NCBI GenBank assembly: GCA_027068235.1
Contig: JAMOUE010000207.1
Coordinates: 1-9,327, forward strand
Source of the DNA: Deltaproteobacteria bacterium
Lineage (GTDB): Bacteria; Desulfobacterota; Dissulfuribacteria; Dissulfuribacterales; QOAL01
Direction: 5' to 3'
Length of the DNA stretch: 9,327 nt
A program made the translations under genes and the position numbers. Of the stretch, positions 1-6,407 are shown in pieces (the first letter of the stretch is position 1; the number at the start of each line of letters is the position of its first letter). Below the pieces are notes generated by a model. The model did no database searches, was not told the DNA's origin, and saw nothing but the letters and a program-made list of their open reading frames with translations.

Positions 1-29
1 TCATCAGGATGCACTTGGTTGAATCAGGA

Positions 30-719
30 TCAATCCAATCCAAGTTCGGCCATTAAATCGTTAACATCATCCTGATTGTCTGTTTTTTTAGGGGTTGCAG
101 TGGTATCAATGCCATTTTCAATAACATTATCAACATGTTCCTGAATCTCTTTTGCCTCTGCTCCCTCTTTTGGCTCGAGTCTGATGAACTCTGTCTTTTC
201 CAGATTCATCTCTACGTAAAAAGGATTCATGTCATCGGTGCGAAAGGCAATCTTTCTGCATTCTGGCTTATCCAACATAGTTGCCACTGACAAGGTTATG
301 GCAGACGATATGGTAATCGCCTTAGGCTGATTGTTATTTGCCGAAAGTCCATATTTGGTCTCTATCTTCTGTCTGGCCTTTCCAATAACCTGATTTATTA
401 TCTCACCTACATAGTTGACCACCTCATCAGAGTCAAAGTCGTTTGATATCTCCTCATCAGGAAGCCCCATAAAAGTCATTGCCTTTTTGTATATCTCAAG
501 AGAGGCCTCTTTAGACAGATTCATTATGAATAGGCCAGAATAATCACCTGTGAATTGAACAAAACAACCAAGATCTGGCTTTAAGCTAATGGATGGAACG
601 TCTTGAATGGTAGGTGCGTAACTCACAGCCATTCCTGTGGAGGTATCAATAACCTCTTTTACGGCTGAACAGAATATCTTTGCTACCTTATCAACGGTTT
701 TAAGAGAATGCTCCTGCAT
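30..719 (-). CDS. DUF3334 family protein, CheX-like, with FliM-like C-terminal peptide
   Basis: A 229-residue soluble protein with no signal peptide or membrane segment. Its length and motifs (LKPDLGCFVQF near residues 46-56, SLEIYKKAM near 73-81, the K-T-E-F-I-R-L segment near 175-181) match my memory of DUF3334, a family of about 230 residues in Gram-negative bacteria with no proven function. Residues 104-114 (VGEIINQVIGK) contain E106-x-x-N109, which looks like the E-x-x-N catalytic motif of CheC/CheX phosphatases that act on CheY-P. A CheX-like role is therefore an inference. A polar linker (about 185-216) leads to a final peptide, residues 216-229, that resembles the FliM N-terminal CheY-binding motif. 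The ATG at 719 is preceded by AGGGGG five bases upstream, and the stop is TGA at 30-32. It lies 61 bases after the zinc-ribbon gene and is probably co-transcribed. Family call fairly sure; function uncertain. Confidence 0.8.
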   Translation of the reverse strand: MQEHSLKTVDKVAKIFCSAVKEVIDTSTGMAVSYAPTIQDVPSISLKPDLGCFVQFTGDYSGLFIMNLSKEASLEIYKKAMTFMGLPDEEISNDFDSDEVVNYVGEIINQVIGKARQKIETKYGLSANNNQPKAITISSAITLSVATMLDKPECRKIAFRTDDMNPFYVEMNLEKTEFIRLEPKEGAEAKEIQEHVDNVIENGIDTTATPKKTDNQDDVNDLMAELGLD

Positions 720-726
720 GTTTTCC

Positions 727-763
727 CCCTGATGCCTTTTTCAGAAAAGCGGCGGATGCAGGG
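727..763 (-). promoter_or_regulatory. Possible hairpin over the ribosome site of the DUF3334 gene
   Basis: In the transcript, CCCTG (759-763) can pair with CAGGG (727-731). GCC (751-753) can pair with GGC (734-736), and TTTT (745-748) with AAAA further in. The outer stem takes up part of the AGGGGG ribosome site at 725-730. The stem is interrupted by internal loops and is not followed by a U tract, so it is not a terminator. It may only be chance pairing. Confidence 0.25.
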
Positions 764-780
764 CAACTCTTGTGACAGAG

Positions 781-1035
781 TTAGTTACAGGAATCTTTAT
801 CTTCCTGGAACTCAACCTCTTCTGTCTCTGCTTCCCAGCGCCGCTTTTCATTTACATAGCCAAGCCCCAGGGCAGCTGCTGCTCCAACTAGTAGGCCCAT
901 AAAACCTGCAAACACCCATAGTGAGGAACCGCAGTTACCACTTTCAGGCGGCTCAAGCTCTTTCTGACAGTATCGGCAAACAAGGGCATCTTTCTTAATA
1001 CGTTCTTTACAATATGGACAAATCTTTCCAAACAT
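781..1035 (-). CDS. Small zinc-ribbon protein with one membrane helix
   Basis: An 84-residue protein. Residues 6-23 form a short zinc ribbon, C6-P-Y-C9 and C20-R-Y-C23, of the kind found at the N-terminus of many small uncharacterised bacterial proteins. Residues about 39-60 (L-W-V-F-A-G-F through L-G-L-G-Y) form a single hydrophobic helix rich in Gly and Ala. The helix is followed by a basic patch (E-K-R-R) and an acidic tail. There is no signal peptide. The zinc ribbon probably sits in the cytoplasm next to the membrane, but charge on both sides leaves topology open. The ATG at 1035 has a strong GGAGG six bases upstream, and the gene follows sfsA by 15 bases. The strong ribosome site and paired CxxC motifs argue that it is real. 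No function can be assigned; binding of zinc is inferred from the cysteines. Confidence 0.75.
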   Translation of the reverse strand: MFGKICPYCKERIKKDALVCRYCQKELEPPESGNCGSSLWVFAGFMGLLVGAAAALGLGYVNEKRRWEAETEEVEFQEDKDSCN

Positions 1036-1050
1036 ATCCTGCCTCCAAGG

Positions 1051-1800
1051 CTATATTGAATATTGTGAATTACAGATACCTATTTCCCTTTTATACCAAA
1101 TAAATCCATCTTTGTATTCAAGGCATACAGGATAAACCCTAACGCCTTGCCTTAAGATACGATGAAATGTATTGAAAAAATATGGATCGGTTTCTTTGTT
1201 GGCATCAAAACACTCCACATGGGGACACAGAACCAAAAAGACAACCATGGCCATGTATCCTTTGTCGACCAATTCCCCAAGTTCCATAAGGTGCCTTCGG
1301 CCCCTTTCAGTAGGCGCATCTGGAAAGAGTGCCCTTCCATCCTTTTCAAGAGTGCACCCCTTTACCTCCACATAAACCTTTTTATCCTTTCTCAAGGTAA
1401 CAAGGAAATCTAGCCTGCTTTTTCCAACCTTTACCTCTGGTTTAATAGACTTGATCTGGCCAAGTGGACTAATTTCTGAATCGGACAATATCTTTGAAGC
1501 AATCGTCGAGTGAAAGCCTGAATTTACAAGAACCCAGTGGCCAGAATCAGACCTTGCAGCAATGAGGTCCCAGTCGGTCTTTCTCCCCTCTTTGTTTGCC
1601 TTGGATAAAAGCACTTGATTACCAGGATAGAGAAGCTCACGAAGTCTGCCAGGATCGCGAACGTGTGCCTTAAGCTCCTGACCGCTTTGCGTATCTGAAC
1701 ATATACCTAAAAACCTGTTTGGCCTTTTAACAAATATGGCTCTTTTATCATATGGGATTTCAAGTAGCCTTTTCATTGGCTCTTTTCTTTTCCTCAGCAT
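1051..1800 (-). CDS. sfsA: SfsA family protein (DNA/RNA nuclease-like fold)
   Basis: A 249-residue member of the SfsA family, named in E. coli as 'sugar fermentation stimulation protein'; its biological role is unsettled. Family hallmarks are visible: N-R-F-L-G near residues 28-32, R-D-P-G-R near 48-52, R-L-D-F at 129-132, V-E-V-K-G-C-T-L at 144-151 and F-P-D-A-P-T-E-R-G-R-R-H-L at 159-171. D131 and the E-V-K triad form a PD-(D/E)XK nuclease-like active site. The start is ambiguous. ATG at 1800 has AAGG seven bases upstream and overlaps tsaB by 41 bases. ATG at 1776 gives 241 residues, an overlap of 17 bases and an N-terminus closer in length to E. coli SfsA, but a poorer ribosome site. Either way translation is likely coupled to tsaB. 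The stop is TAG at 1051-1053. Confidence 0.9.
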   Translation of the reverse strand: MLRKRKEPMKRLLEIPYDKRAIFVKRPNRFLGICSDTQSGQELKAHVRDPGRLRELLYPGNQVLLSKANKEGRKTDWDLIAARSDSGHWVLVNSGFHSTIASKILSDSEISPLGQIKSIKPEVKVGKSRLDFLVTLRKDKKVYVEVKGCTLEKDGRALFPDAPTERGRRHLMELGELVDKGYMAMVVFLVLCPHVECFDANKETDPYFFNTFHRILRQGVRVYPVCLEYKDGFIWYKREIGICNSQYSI

Positions 1801-2470
1801 CGGAAAGCCTTAGATATAAAGGGGTAAGAGTTAGCGGATCGTGAGGCCCGTTTACATCAATCAGCCTCTTTCCAAGATAGGCACATAAAAGTGGACGAGG
1901 ATACCACAAATATTGAGGAGCAATAACAGCCCTGTCACCATAAATGTCTTTAATTACATCCAAATAAGTTGAAAGTGCAGAACCCAAAAAAAATATCCTT
2001 TCATGCCCCTGTGCGTAATTAATGAGTTCTTGCGGATTAATCACCAAATAGTCAGTTATTCTTTTGGCCCAGTTACTATCTGTTGAATAAATGGCACAGT
2101 AAATCTGTCCCTTACGTGCATCTATCACCGGACATATGAGACTTCCATTTGGCCCAAACACCCCGTTTTGGGCTAACACATCCAGGGTTGGCACACCAAT
2201 TATAGAAGCACCAGTTGACAAGCAGAGCCCCTTGGCAGTAGCCAGCCCAATCCGAAGACCAGTAAAGCTTCCTGGTCCAAGGCTTACGGCAACTGTATCA
2301 AGGGCCTGCCATTCAACCCCTGTCTCTTCAAGAAGAAAGAGAATGGATCTCATTAACCTTCTTGAATAGGTGCTTTTTGAACCAACTATTATCTCACCAC
2401 TTGATCCACCTTTGTCCCAAAGGGCCACTCCCCCTGTAAGGCCTGATGTCTCTATTGCTATTACCGCCAT
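1760..2470 (-). CDS. tsaB: tRNA t6A37 biosynthesis protein TsaB
   Basis: A 236-residue protein of the TsaB (YeaZ) family. TsaB is the inactive ASKHA-fold partner of TsaD; with TsaE it helps transfer threonylcarbamoyl from the TsaC product to A37 of ANN-decoding tRNAs in the cytoplasm. Visible marks are A-I-E-T-S at 5-9, the glycine loop G-P-G-S-F-T-G-L-R-I-G at 65-75, D-A-R-K-G-Q-I-Y at 117-124 and a C-terminal P-L-Y-L-R-L-S-D-A-E at 217-226, all typical of the family. Length is normal (E. coli 231). The ATG at 2470 has AAAGG upstream with a six-base gap. It follows rseP after a 96-base spacer that may hold its own promoter, and its end overlaps sfsA. No tsaD, tsaC or tsaE gene is in the window. 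Confidence 0.93.
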   Translation of the reverse strand: MAVIAIETSGLTGGVALWDKGGSSGEIIVGSKSTYSRRLMRSILFLLEETGVEWQALDTVAVSLGPGSFTGLRIGLATAKGLCLSTGASIIGVPTLDVLAQNGVFGPNGSLICPVIDARKGQIYCAIYSTDSNWAKRITDYLVINPQELINYAQGHERIFFLGSALSTYLDVIKDIYGDRAVIAPQYLWYPRPLLCAYLGKRLIDVNGPHDPLTLTPLYLRLSDAEEKKRANEKAT

Positions 2471-2540
2471 GAGCTACCTTTGAAAACTGACCTTTTGCTC
2501 AATAAATAAGCTGCCGTTGCATTCAAAAAAATAACCTTGA

Positions 2541-2570
2541 AGTATAAAAAAGCAGCCCCTTTACAGTTAA
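2541..2570 (-). promoter_or_regulatory. Possible sigma70-type promoter upstream of tsaB
   Basis: On the minus strand TTAACT (2565-2570, overlapping the rseP stop codon) is followed after 18 bases by TATACT (2541-2546). These match the -35 and -10 consensus at 4/6 and 5/6. The site lies in the longest spacer left of rpsB-tsf and would start a transcript about 60 bases before tsaB. The spacer is AT-rich, so chance matches are common. Read by eye only. Confidence 0.3.
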
Positions 2571-3652
2571 GGCTTTGGAATGGTAGGCAAAAGACCAAGC
2601 AACCTTGCAATATCATTATAGAATACCAGTAGCATGAGAGAACCAAGGATAAAGAGCCCTATCTGCTGTGCAAATTGCATCTGACGAGGTGTAAGCGGCC
2701 TTCCCTTTATTGCTTCCAGGGCAAAGAAAACTAGATGTCCACCATCAAGAACAGGAATAGGTAAAAGATTTAATATACCAAGGTTTATTGAAAGCACTGC
2801 CATGAAGTAAAAAAGGTTCAAAAGCCCCTGCTGGGCCTGCTGACCTGCCATCTGTGCAATCATGATTGGGCCCCCAAGGGTAGAAAGGGGTATCACGCGC
2901 TCTATAATTTTGACAAACCCCTCCCAAGTAAGCCGTATAATCTCCCACGTCCTTTCAAAAGACATGAAAAAGGCCCTGACTGGATCAACCTTTTCTATAT
3001 GTATATTTCCAGATGCGGTAACTCCGATGATGGGGACCTTCACCTCTTCTCCAAAGATGTTTTTCAACGTGGTGAATTTGGGTTTAATCTTGAAGGAAAG
3101 GGTTTTGTCACCTCTTTTAATCTTTACGATAATCTCTTTACCTTGGCTCTCCTTAATCGTCTTTGAAACATCTGCCCAGCTTTTGATCTGTATATCATTG
3201 ACAGCCAAAAACACATCTCCCTTTTTCAGACCCGCCGCAGCCGCAGGAGAATCCGGTTCAACAGAGCCAATCTCAGGCAGAAGTATAGGATTGCCATATA
3301 TGAGTAAAATGAAGAAAAAGATAACCTGTGCCAAGAGAAAATTGGCAAAAGGCCCTGCTGCAACTACAAGGGCCCTTTGATATACAGGTCTGTGGGAGAA
3401 TGATAGATGTTGTTCTTCTGGTGGCACCTCTTCATTTGGCAACTCGCCAAGCATCTTGACAAAGCCACCAAGGGGAATTGCCGATATGCAGTAGTCGGTC
3501 CCATTTTTTATGATTCCCCATACCCTTGGACCAAAACCAATGGAAAACTTGAGGACCTTAATCCCAAAAAGACGTGCTACTGTAAAATGGCCAAGCTCAT
3601 GAAAAAATATAAGTCCACTAAGAACTAGGAGAAACGACCAAAGGGTTGTCAT
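2567..3652 (-). CDS. rseP: RIP metalloprotease RseP (site-2 protease)
   Basis: A 361-residue polytopic inner-membrane zinc protease of the S2P/M50 family. In E. coli this protease cleaves anti-sigma factor RseA inside the membrane and clears signal peptides. The first helix carries the zinc motif H-E-L-G-H at residues 18-22. A hydrophobic segment follows at about 93-120, then one PDZ domain at about 126-190 (the G-L-K-K-G-D-V-F segment is the carboxylate-binding region). The G-G-P-I loop lies near 260-263 and the second metal motif N-L-L-P-I-P-V-L-D-G-G at 295-305, with D303 as ligand. A last helix is near 330-346. E. coli RseP is about 450 residues with two PDZ domains; this is the shorter single-PDZ form. 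ATG at 3652 lies nine bases after dxr. Its ribosome site AAGGA overlaps the dxr stop codon, so the two are probably coupled. No rseA-like target is visible. Confidence 0.96.
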   Translation of the reverse strand: MTTLWSFLLVLSGLIFFHELGHFTVARLFGIKVLKFSIGFGPRVWGIIKNGTDYCISAIPLGGFVKMLGELPNEEVPPEEQHLSFSHRPVYQRALVVAAGPFANFLLAQVIFFFILLIYGNPILLPEIGSVEPDSPAAAAGLKKGDVFLAVNDIQIKSWADVSKTIKESQGKEIIVKIKRGDKTLSFKIKPKFTTLKNIFGEEVKVPIIGVTASGNIHIEKVDPVRAFFMSFERTWEIIRLTWEGFVKIIERVIPLSTLGGPIMIAQMAGQQAQQGLLNLFYFMAVLSINLGILNLLPIPVLDGGHLVFFALEAIKGRPLTPRQMQFAQQIGLFILGSLMLLVFYNDIARLLGLLPTIPKP

Positions 3653-3661
3653 ATTTATTCC

Positions 3662-4828
3662 TTAATCTAGTAGTCCGGCCTTGTGCTGGGCCTTGAGCCT
3701 TGCCATGGCATCTGCCTGAAGCACATCGTCAAGACTATTCATGGCCTTGCCACCCATCTCTTCCAAAACATCAGAGATTATCTCTGGAATCTTCAAATAA
3801 GGAATCTGTCCCTGCAAAAAGGCCTCTACAGCAACTTCATTTGCTGCATTTAATACTGTTGTAGCGGTCCCACCCATTTCAAGCGCCTTAAAGGCCAGAG
3901 CGAGACAAGGGAACTTATCCATCTGAGGCGCCTCAAAGGTGAGAGGCCCCATCTTTACAAGATCAAGAGAGGGTAAATCCAACTCCATCCTATCAGGCCA
4001 ATATAGGGCATAAGAGATAGGAACCCTCATGTCTGGAATACCCAGTTGAGCTATGATGGAACCATCAACATATTCCACCATGGAATGTATGATAGATTGT
4101 GGATGTACTACCACCTCTATCTTTTCCGGCGGAACAGAAAACAACCAACGGGCCTCAATTACCTCTAGCCCTTTATTCATCAATGTTGAGGAATCCACTG
4201 AAATCTTTGCTCCCATTGACCAGTTGGGATGTGCCACTGCCTCTTGTGGTGTAATCGAACCAAGCTCGTCTTTATCCTTGGTTCTAAATGGGCCACCAGA
4301 GGCTGTAAGAATAATCTTTTTGACCATAGAATCCCTGTAACCCTGAAGACACTGGAATATGGCCGAATGTTCACTGTCGATGGGAAGAAGATTGACCTTG
4401 TGTTGCTCAACAAGGCGCATAACAAGTGGACCTGCAGCAACTAAGGTCTCTTTGTTGGCTAGGGCAACATCCTTACCGGCTTCAATAGCTGTCACAGTGG
4501 GAATAAGCCCTGCAGCACCAACCATTGATGAAACTACCAGATCTGCCAAAGGCATAGATGCAAGCTCGTTATAACCCTCTTTTCCCCACAAGATCTTCAC
4601 ATCTTTATCAGAAACAAGCCCTTTCAAATCATCTGCCAGATCCTTTGTCATAACGGCAACCTTCTGGGGAGAAAATTCCTGAATCTGTTGGGCTAAAAGG
4701 TCTAGATTCTTGCCAGCAGCAAGACCTACAATATTGAGCCGGCCCTGTGATCTCCTCACAATATCTGCTACACTGGTCCCAATGGAACCGGTTGAACCAA
4801 GAACCACTATATTTTTATGTTGTTCCAT
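3662..4828 (-). CDS. dxr: 1-deoxy-D-xylulose 5-phosphate reductoisomerase
   Basis: A 388-residue cytoplasmic enzyme. It converts 1-deoxy-D-xylulose 5-phosphate to 2-C-methyl-D-erythritol 4-phosphate with NADPH, the committed step of the MEP isoprenoid pathway. The NADPH loop G-S-T-G-S-I-G is at 11-17, A-N-K-E-T at 124-128 and the metal site P-I-D-S-E-H at 149-154 (D151, E153). Further motifs are A-S-G-G-P-F-R at 176-182, H-P-N-W-S-M-G in the flexible active-site loop at 200-206, the third metal ligand E222 in L-E-V-I-E-A, and H-P-Q-S-I-I-H-S at 242-249. All catalytic positions look intact and length is normal (E. coli 398). The ATG at 4828 has AAGG eight bases upstream, 14 bases after cdsA. 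Its product feeds isoprenoid units to UppS, encoded two genes upstream. Confidence 0.97.
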   Translation of the reverse strand: MEQHKNIVVLGSTGSIGTSVADIVRRSQGRLNIVGLAAGKNLDLLAQQIQEFSPQKVAVMTKDLADDLKGLVSDKDVKILWGKEGYNELASMPLADLVVSSMVGAAGLIPTVTAIEAGKDVALANKETLVAAGPLVMRLVEQHKVNLLPIDSEHSAIFQCLQGYRDSMVKKIILTASGGPFRTKDKDELGSITPQEAVAHPNWSMGAKISVDSSTLMNKGLEVIEARWLFSVPPEKIEVVVHPQSIIHSMVEYVDGSIIAQLGIPDMRVPISYALYWPDRMELDLPSLDLVKMGPLTFEAPQMDKFPCLALAFKALEMGGTATTVLNAANEVAVEAFLQGQIPYLKIPEIISDVLEEMGGKAMNSLDDVLQADAMARLKAQHKAGLLD

Positions 4829-4842
4829 AAGATTGACCTTTT

Positions 4843-5658
4843 TTAACCCAAATAAAAATTACCTTCACTGAAATATAAGACCCAGAAAAGTACAGGCCCG
4901 GCAAGTAGCAGGGCATCAACCCTGTCGAAGATTCCACCATGACCTGGAAGAATGCGACCTGAATCCTTGAAGCCAAATGAACGCTTTGCCATGGATTCCA
5001 CAAGATCTCCTGCCTGACTCACAAGGGCAAGTAGTATTGCAAGAGGAACAAGGAGTCTTAGATCAAAGAAATTAAAAAAGATGGCCCAGGAGAAAAATGC
5101 CCCCATTGCACTGAAAAAAAGCCCGCCTGCAGCCCCTTCAACGGTCTTTCCCTTGCTGATAGCTGGACAAAGTTTGCGTCTGCCAATGGCCCGGCCTATA
5201 TAATAGGCGCCAGTATCTGCTGCAAACACTACTATCAATAGGAAAAATATCCAGAGCCTTCCATAGGGCATAAATCTTATTAATGCTATAAGGCCTGAGC
5301 ACATACCTATGTATGATGCACCAAAAACAAGGATTAGAAAGGCAAAAAAGGGATTTTTATGGGATGAATATGTAAAAATTGCCAGTAGAGATGAGAAAAA
5401 AAATACTAAAAAGACTCCAAAGAGCAGATATATCTCTTGCTGAAAATATATTGCTAATACCGGTATGGATAGACCTTGCAGAATTCCTAAAGCAATAAGT
5501 ACGAGCCTGCCAGGAAAGGCCATTTCATAATATTCGTAGAGGCATAACGCAGCTACGATAACGATTAGAGCGCTAAAAAAAGCCTCGCCTCCCCACGTAA
5601 GCCCGCTAACAAGCACGGGGAGTAGACTCAGAGCTGTCAGGACTCGCTGCCTGTGCAT
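4843..5658 (-). CDS. cdsA: Phosphatidate cytidylyltransferase
   Basis: A 271-residue integral membrane enzyme that makes CDP-diacylglycerol from CTP and phosphatidic acid, the branch point of phospholipid synthesis. At least seven hydrophobic segments are visible, for example about 26-46, 53-71, 77-97, 104-127, 134-150, 177-197 and 202-218. The family signature is at 223-249, running from M-A-K-R-S-F-G through K-D and P-G-H-G-G-I-F-D-R-V-D. A second conserved stretch has D148-T-G-A-Y-Y-I-G-R and K-G-K-T-V-E-G at 169-175. The start H-R-Q-R-V-L-T-A-L after Met is typical of CdsA, which supports the ATG at 5658. This start overlaps the end of uppS by 22 bases and has no clear ribosome site, so translation probably depends on ribosomes finishing uppS. 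Confidence 0.95.
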   Translation of the reverse strand: MHRQRVLTALSLLPVLVSGLTWGGEAFFSALIVIVAALCLYEYYEMAFPGRLVLIALGILQGLSIPVLAIYFQQEIYLLFGVFLVFFFSSLLAIFTYSSHKNPFFAFLILVFGASYIGMCSGLIALIRFMPYGRLWIFFLLIVVFAADTGAYYIGRAIGRRKLCPAISKGKTVEGAAGGLFFSAMGAFFSWAIFFNFFDLRLLVPLAILLALVSQAGDLVESMAKRSFGFKDSGRILPGHGGIFDRVDALLLAGPVLFWVLYFSEGNFYLG

Positions 5659-6404
5659 CTTAGTAATATCTGCTCGCTAGTTTTTCCAAAACGACGTTCA
5701 CGCCTAGAAAAATCATGTAGGGCCTTAAACAGTTCCTTTTTGTCGAAATCTGGCCACAAGGTCTCTGTAATATAAAATTCGCTATAGGCGGCTTGAAATA
5801 GCAAAAAATTGCTTAGCCTCTGCTCACCACTTGTACGTATAATGAGGTCTGGGTCTGGAATATCAGAAGTATAGAGATACGAGGCAAACAATTCTTCGTC
5901 TATCTCATCTGGTGAAATCTCACCATTAACGCAGCCTTGGGCAATCTTTCTTGCCGCATCGGCTATTTCGCTTCTGCTACCATAGCTTAGGGCCAAAACG
6001 AGCTGCATCTCAAAATTTTTGGATGTCTTCTCCATGGTCTCAAAAAGAAGGCGTTTTACCTTTGGAGGTAGCCTGTCAAGCTCTCCTATGGCCCTTAACC
6101 TAATCCGATTCCCTAAAAGTTCATCAACCTCTTTTTGGAGATAGTCATAAAGGAGGTCCATCAGGGCATCCACTTCATCCCTAGGCCGTGACCAGTTTTC
6201 CTTTGAAAAGGCATAAAGGGTAAGATAGGGAATGTTAAGCTCACGTACAGCAGTAACAATCTCCTTAACCGTCTTTGCCCCTTGCCTGTGCCCCATGATT
6301 CTGGGCATGAATCTACGCTTTGCCCACCGCCCGTTTCCATCCATAATAATGGCAAGATGCCTGGGAAGGTTTTTCGGCTTTTCAATAGAGATGGTATTTG
6401 TCAC
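5637..6404 (-). CDS. uppS: Undecaprenyl diphosphate synthase (isoprenyl transferase), GTG start
   Basis: A 255-residue cytoplasmic cis-prenyltransferase. It extends farnesyl diphosphate with isopentenyl diphosphate to undecaprenyl diphosphate, the lipid carrier for peptidoglycan and other envelope polymers. The catalytic loop M-D-G-N-G-R-W-A is at 21-28 with D22 as the Mg-binding residue. G-H-R-Q-G is at 38-42, A-F-S-K-E-N-W-S-R-P at 65-74, and the C-terminal I-I-R-T-S-G-E-Q-R-L-S-N-F-L-L at 188-202 with the acidic E209 region after it. Length is normal (E. coli 253). The start is GTG at 6402-6404, three bases after the frr stop. A GGAG nine bases upstream lies inside the last frr codons, so coupling to frr is likely. 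The only nearby ATG is the catalytic-loop M21, too late to be the start. Confidence 0.96.
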   Translation of the reverse strand: MTNTISIEKPKNLPRHLAIIMDGNGRWAKRRFMPRIMGHRQGAKTVKEIVTAVRELNIPYLTLYAFSKENWSRPRDEVDALMDLLYDYLQKEVDELLGNRIRLRAIGELDRLPPKVKRLLFETMEKTSKNFEMQLVLALSYGSRSEIADAARKIAQGCVNGEISPDEIDEELFASYLYTSDIPDPDLIIRTSGEQRLSNFLLFQAAYSEFYITETLWPDFDKKELFKALHDFSRRERRFGKTSEQILLRCTGSES

Positions 6405-6407
6405 TGA

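Noticed and set aside
708..902. A 64-codon + strand frame over the spacer and the zinc-ribbon gene
   Set aside because: It is antisense to the zinc-ribbon gene, which has a strong ribosome site and paired CxxC motifs. The frame itself shows no domain.
2461..2646. A 61-codon minus-strand frame over the rseP end and the spacer
   Set aside because: Most of it is out of frame within rseP, and the peptide has no family character. The spacer is better explained as regulatory or non-coding.
2862..3380. A 172-codon open frame on the + strand opposite rseP
   Set aside because: It lies wholly antisense to a gene with intact catalytic motifs, has no recognisable domain, and reads as the complement of hydrophobic helices.
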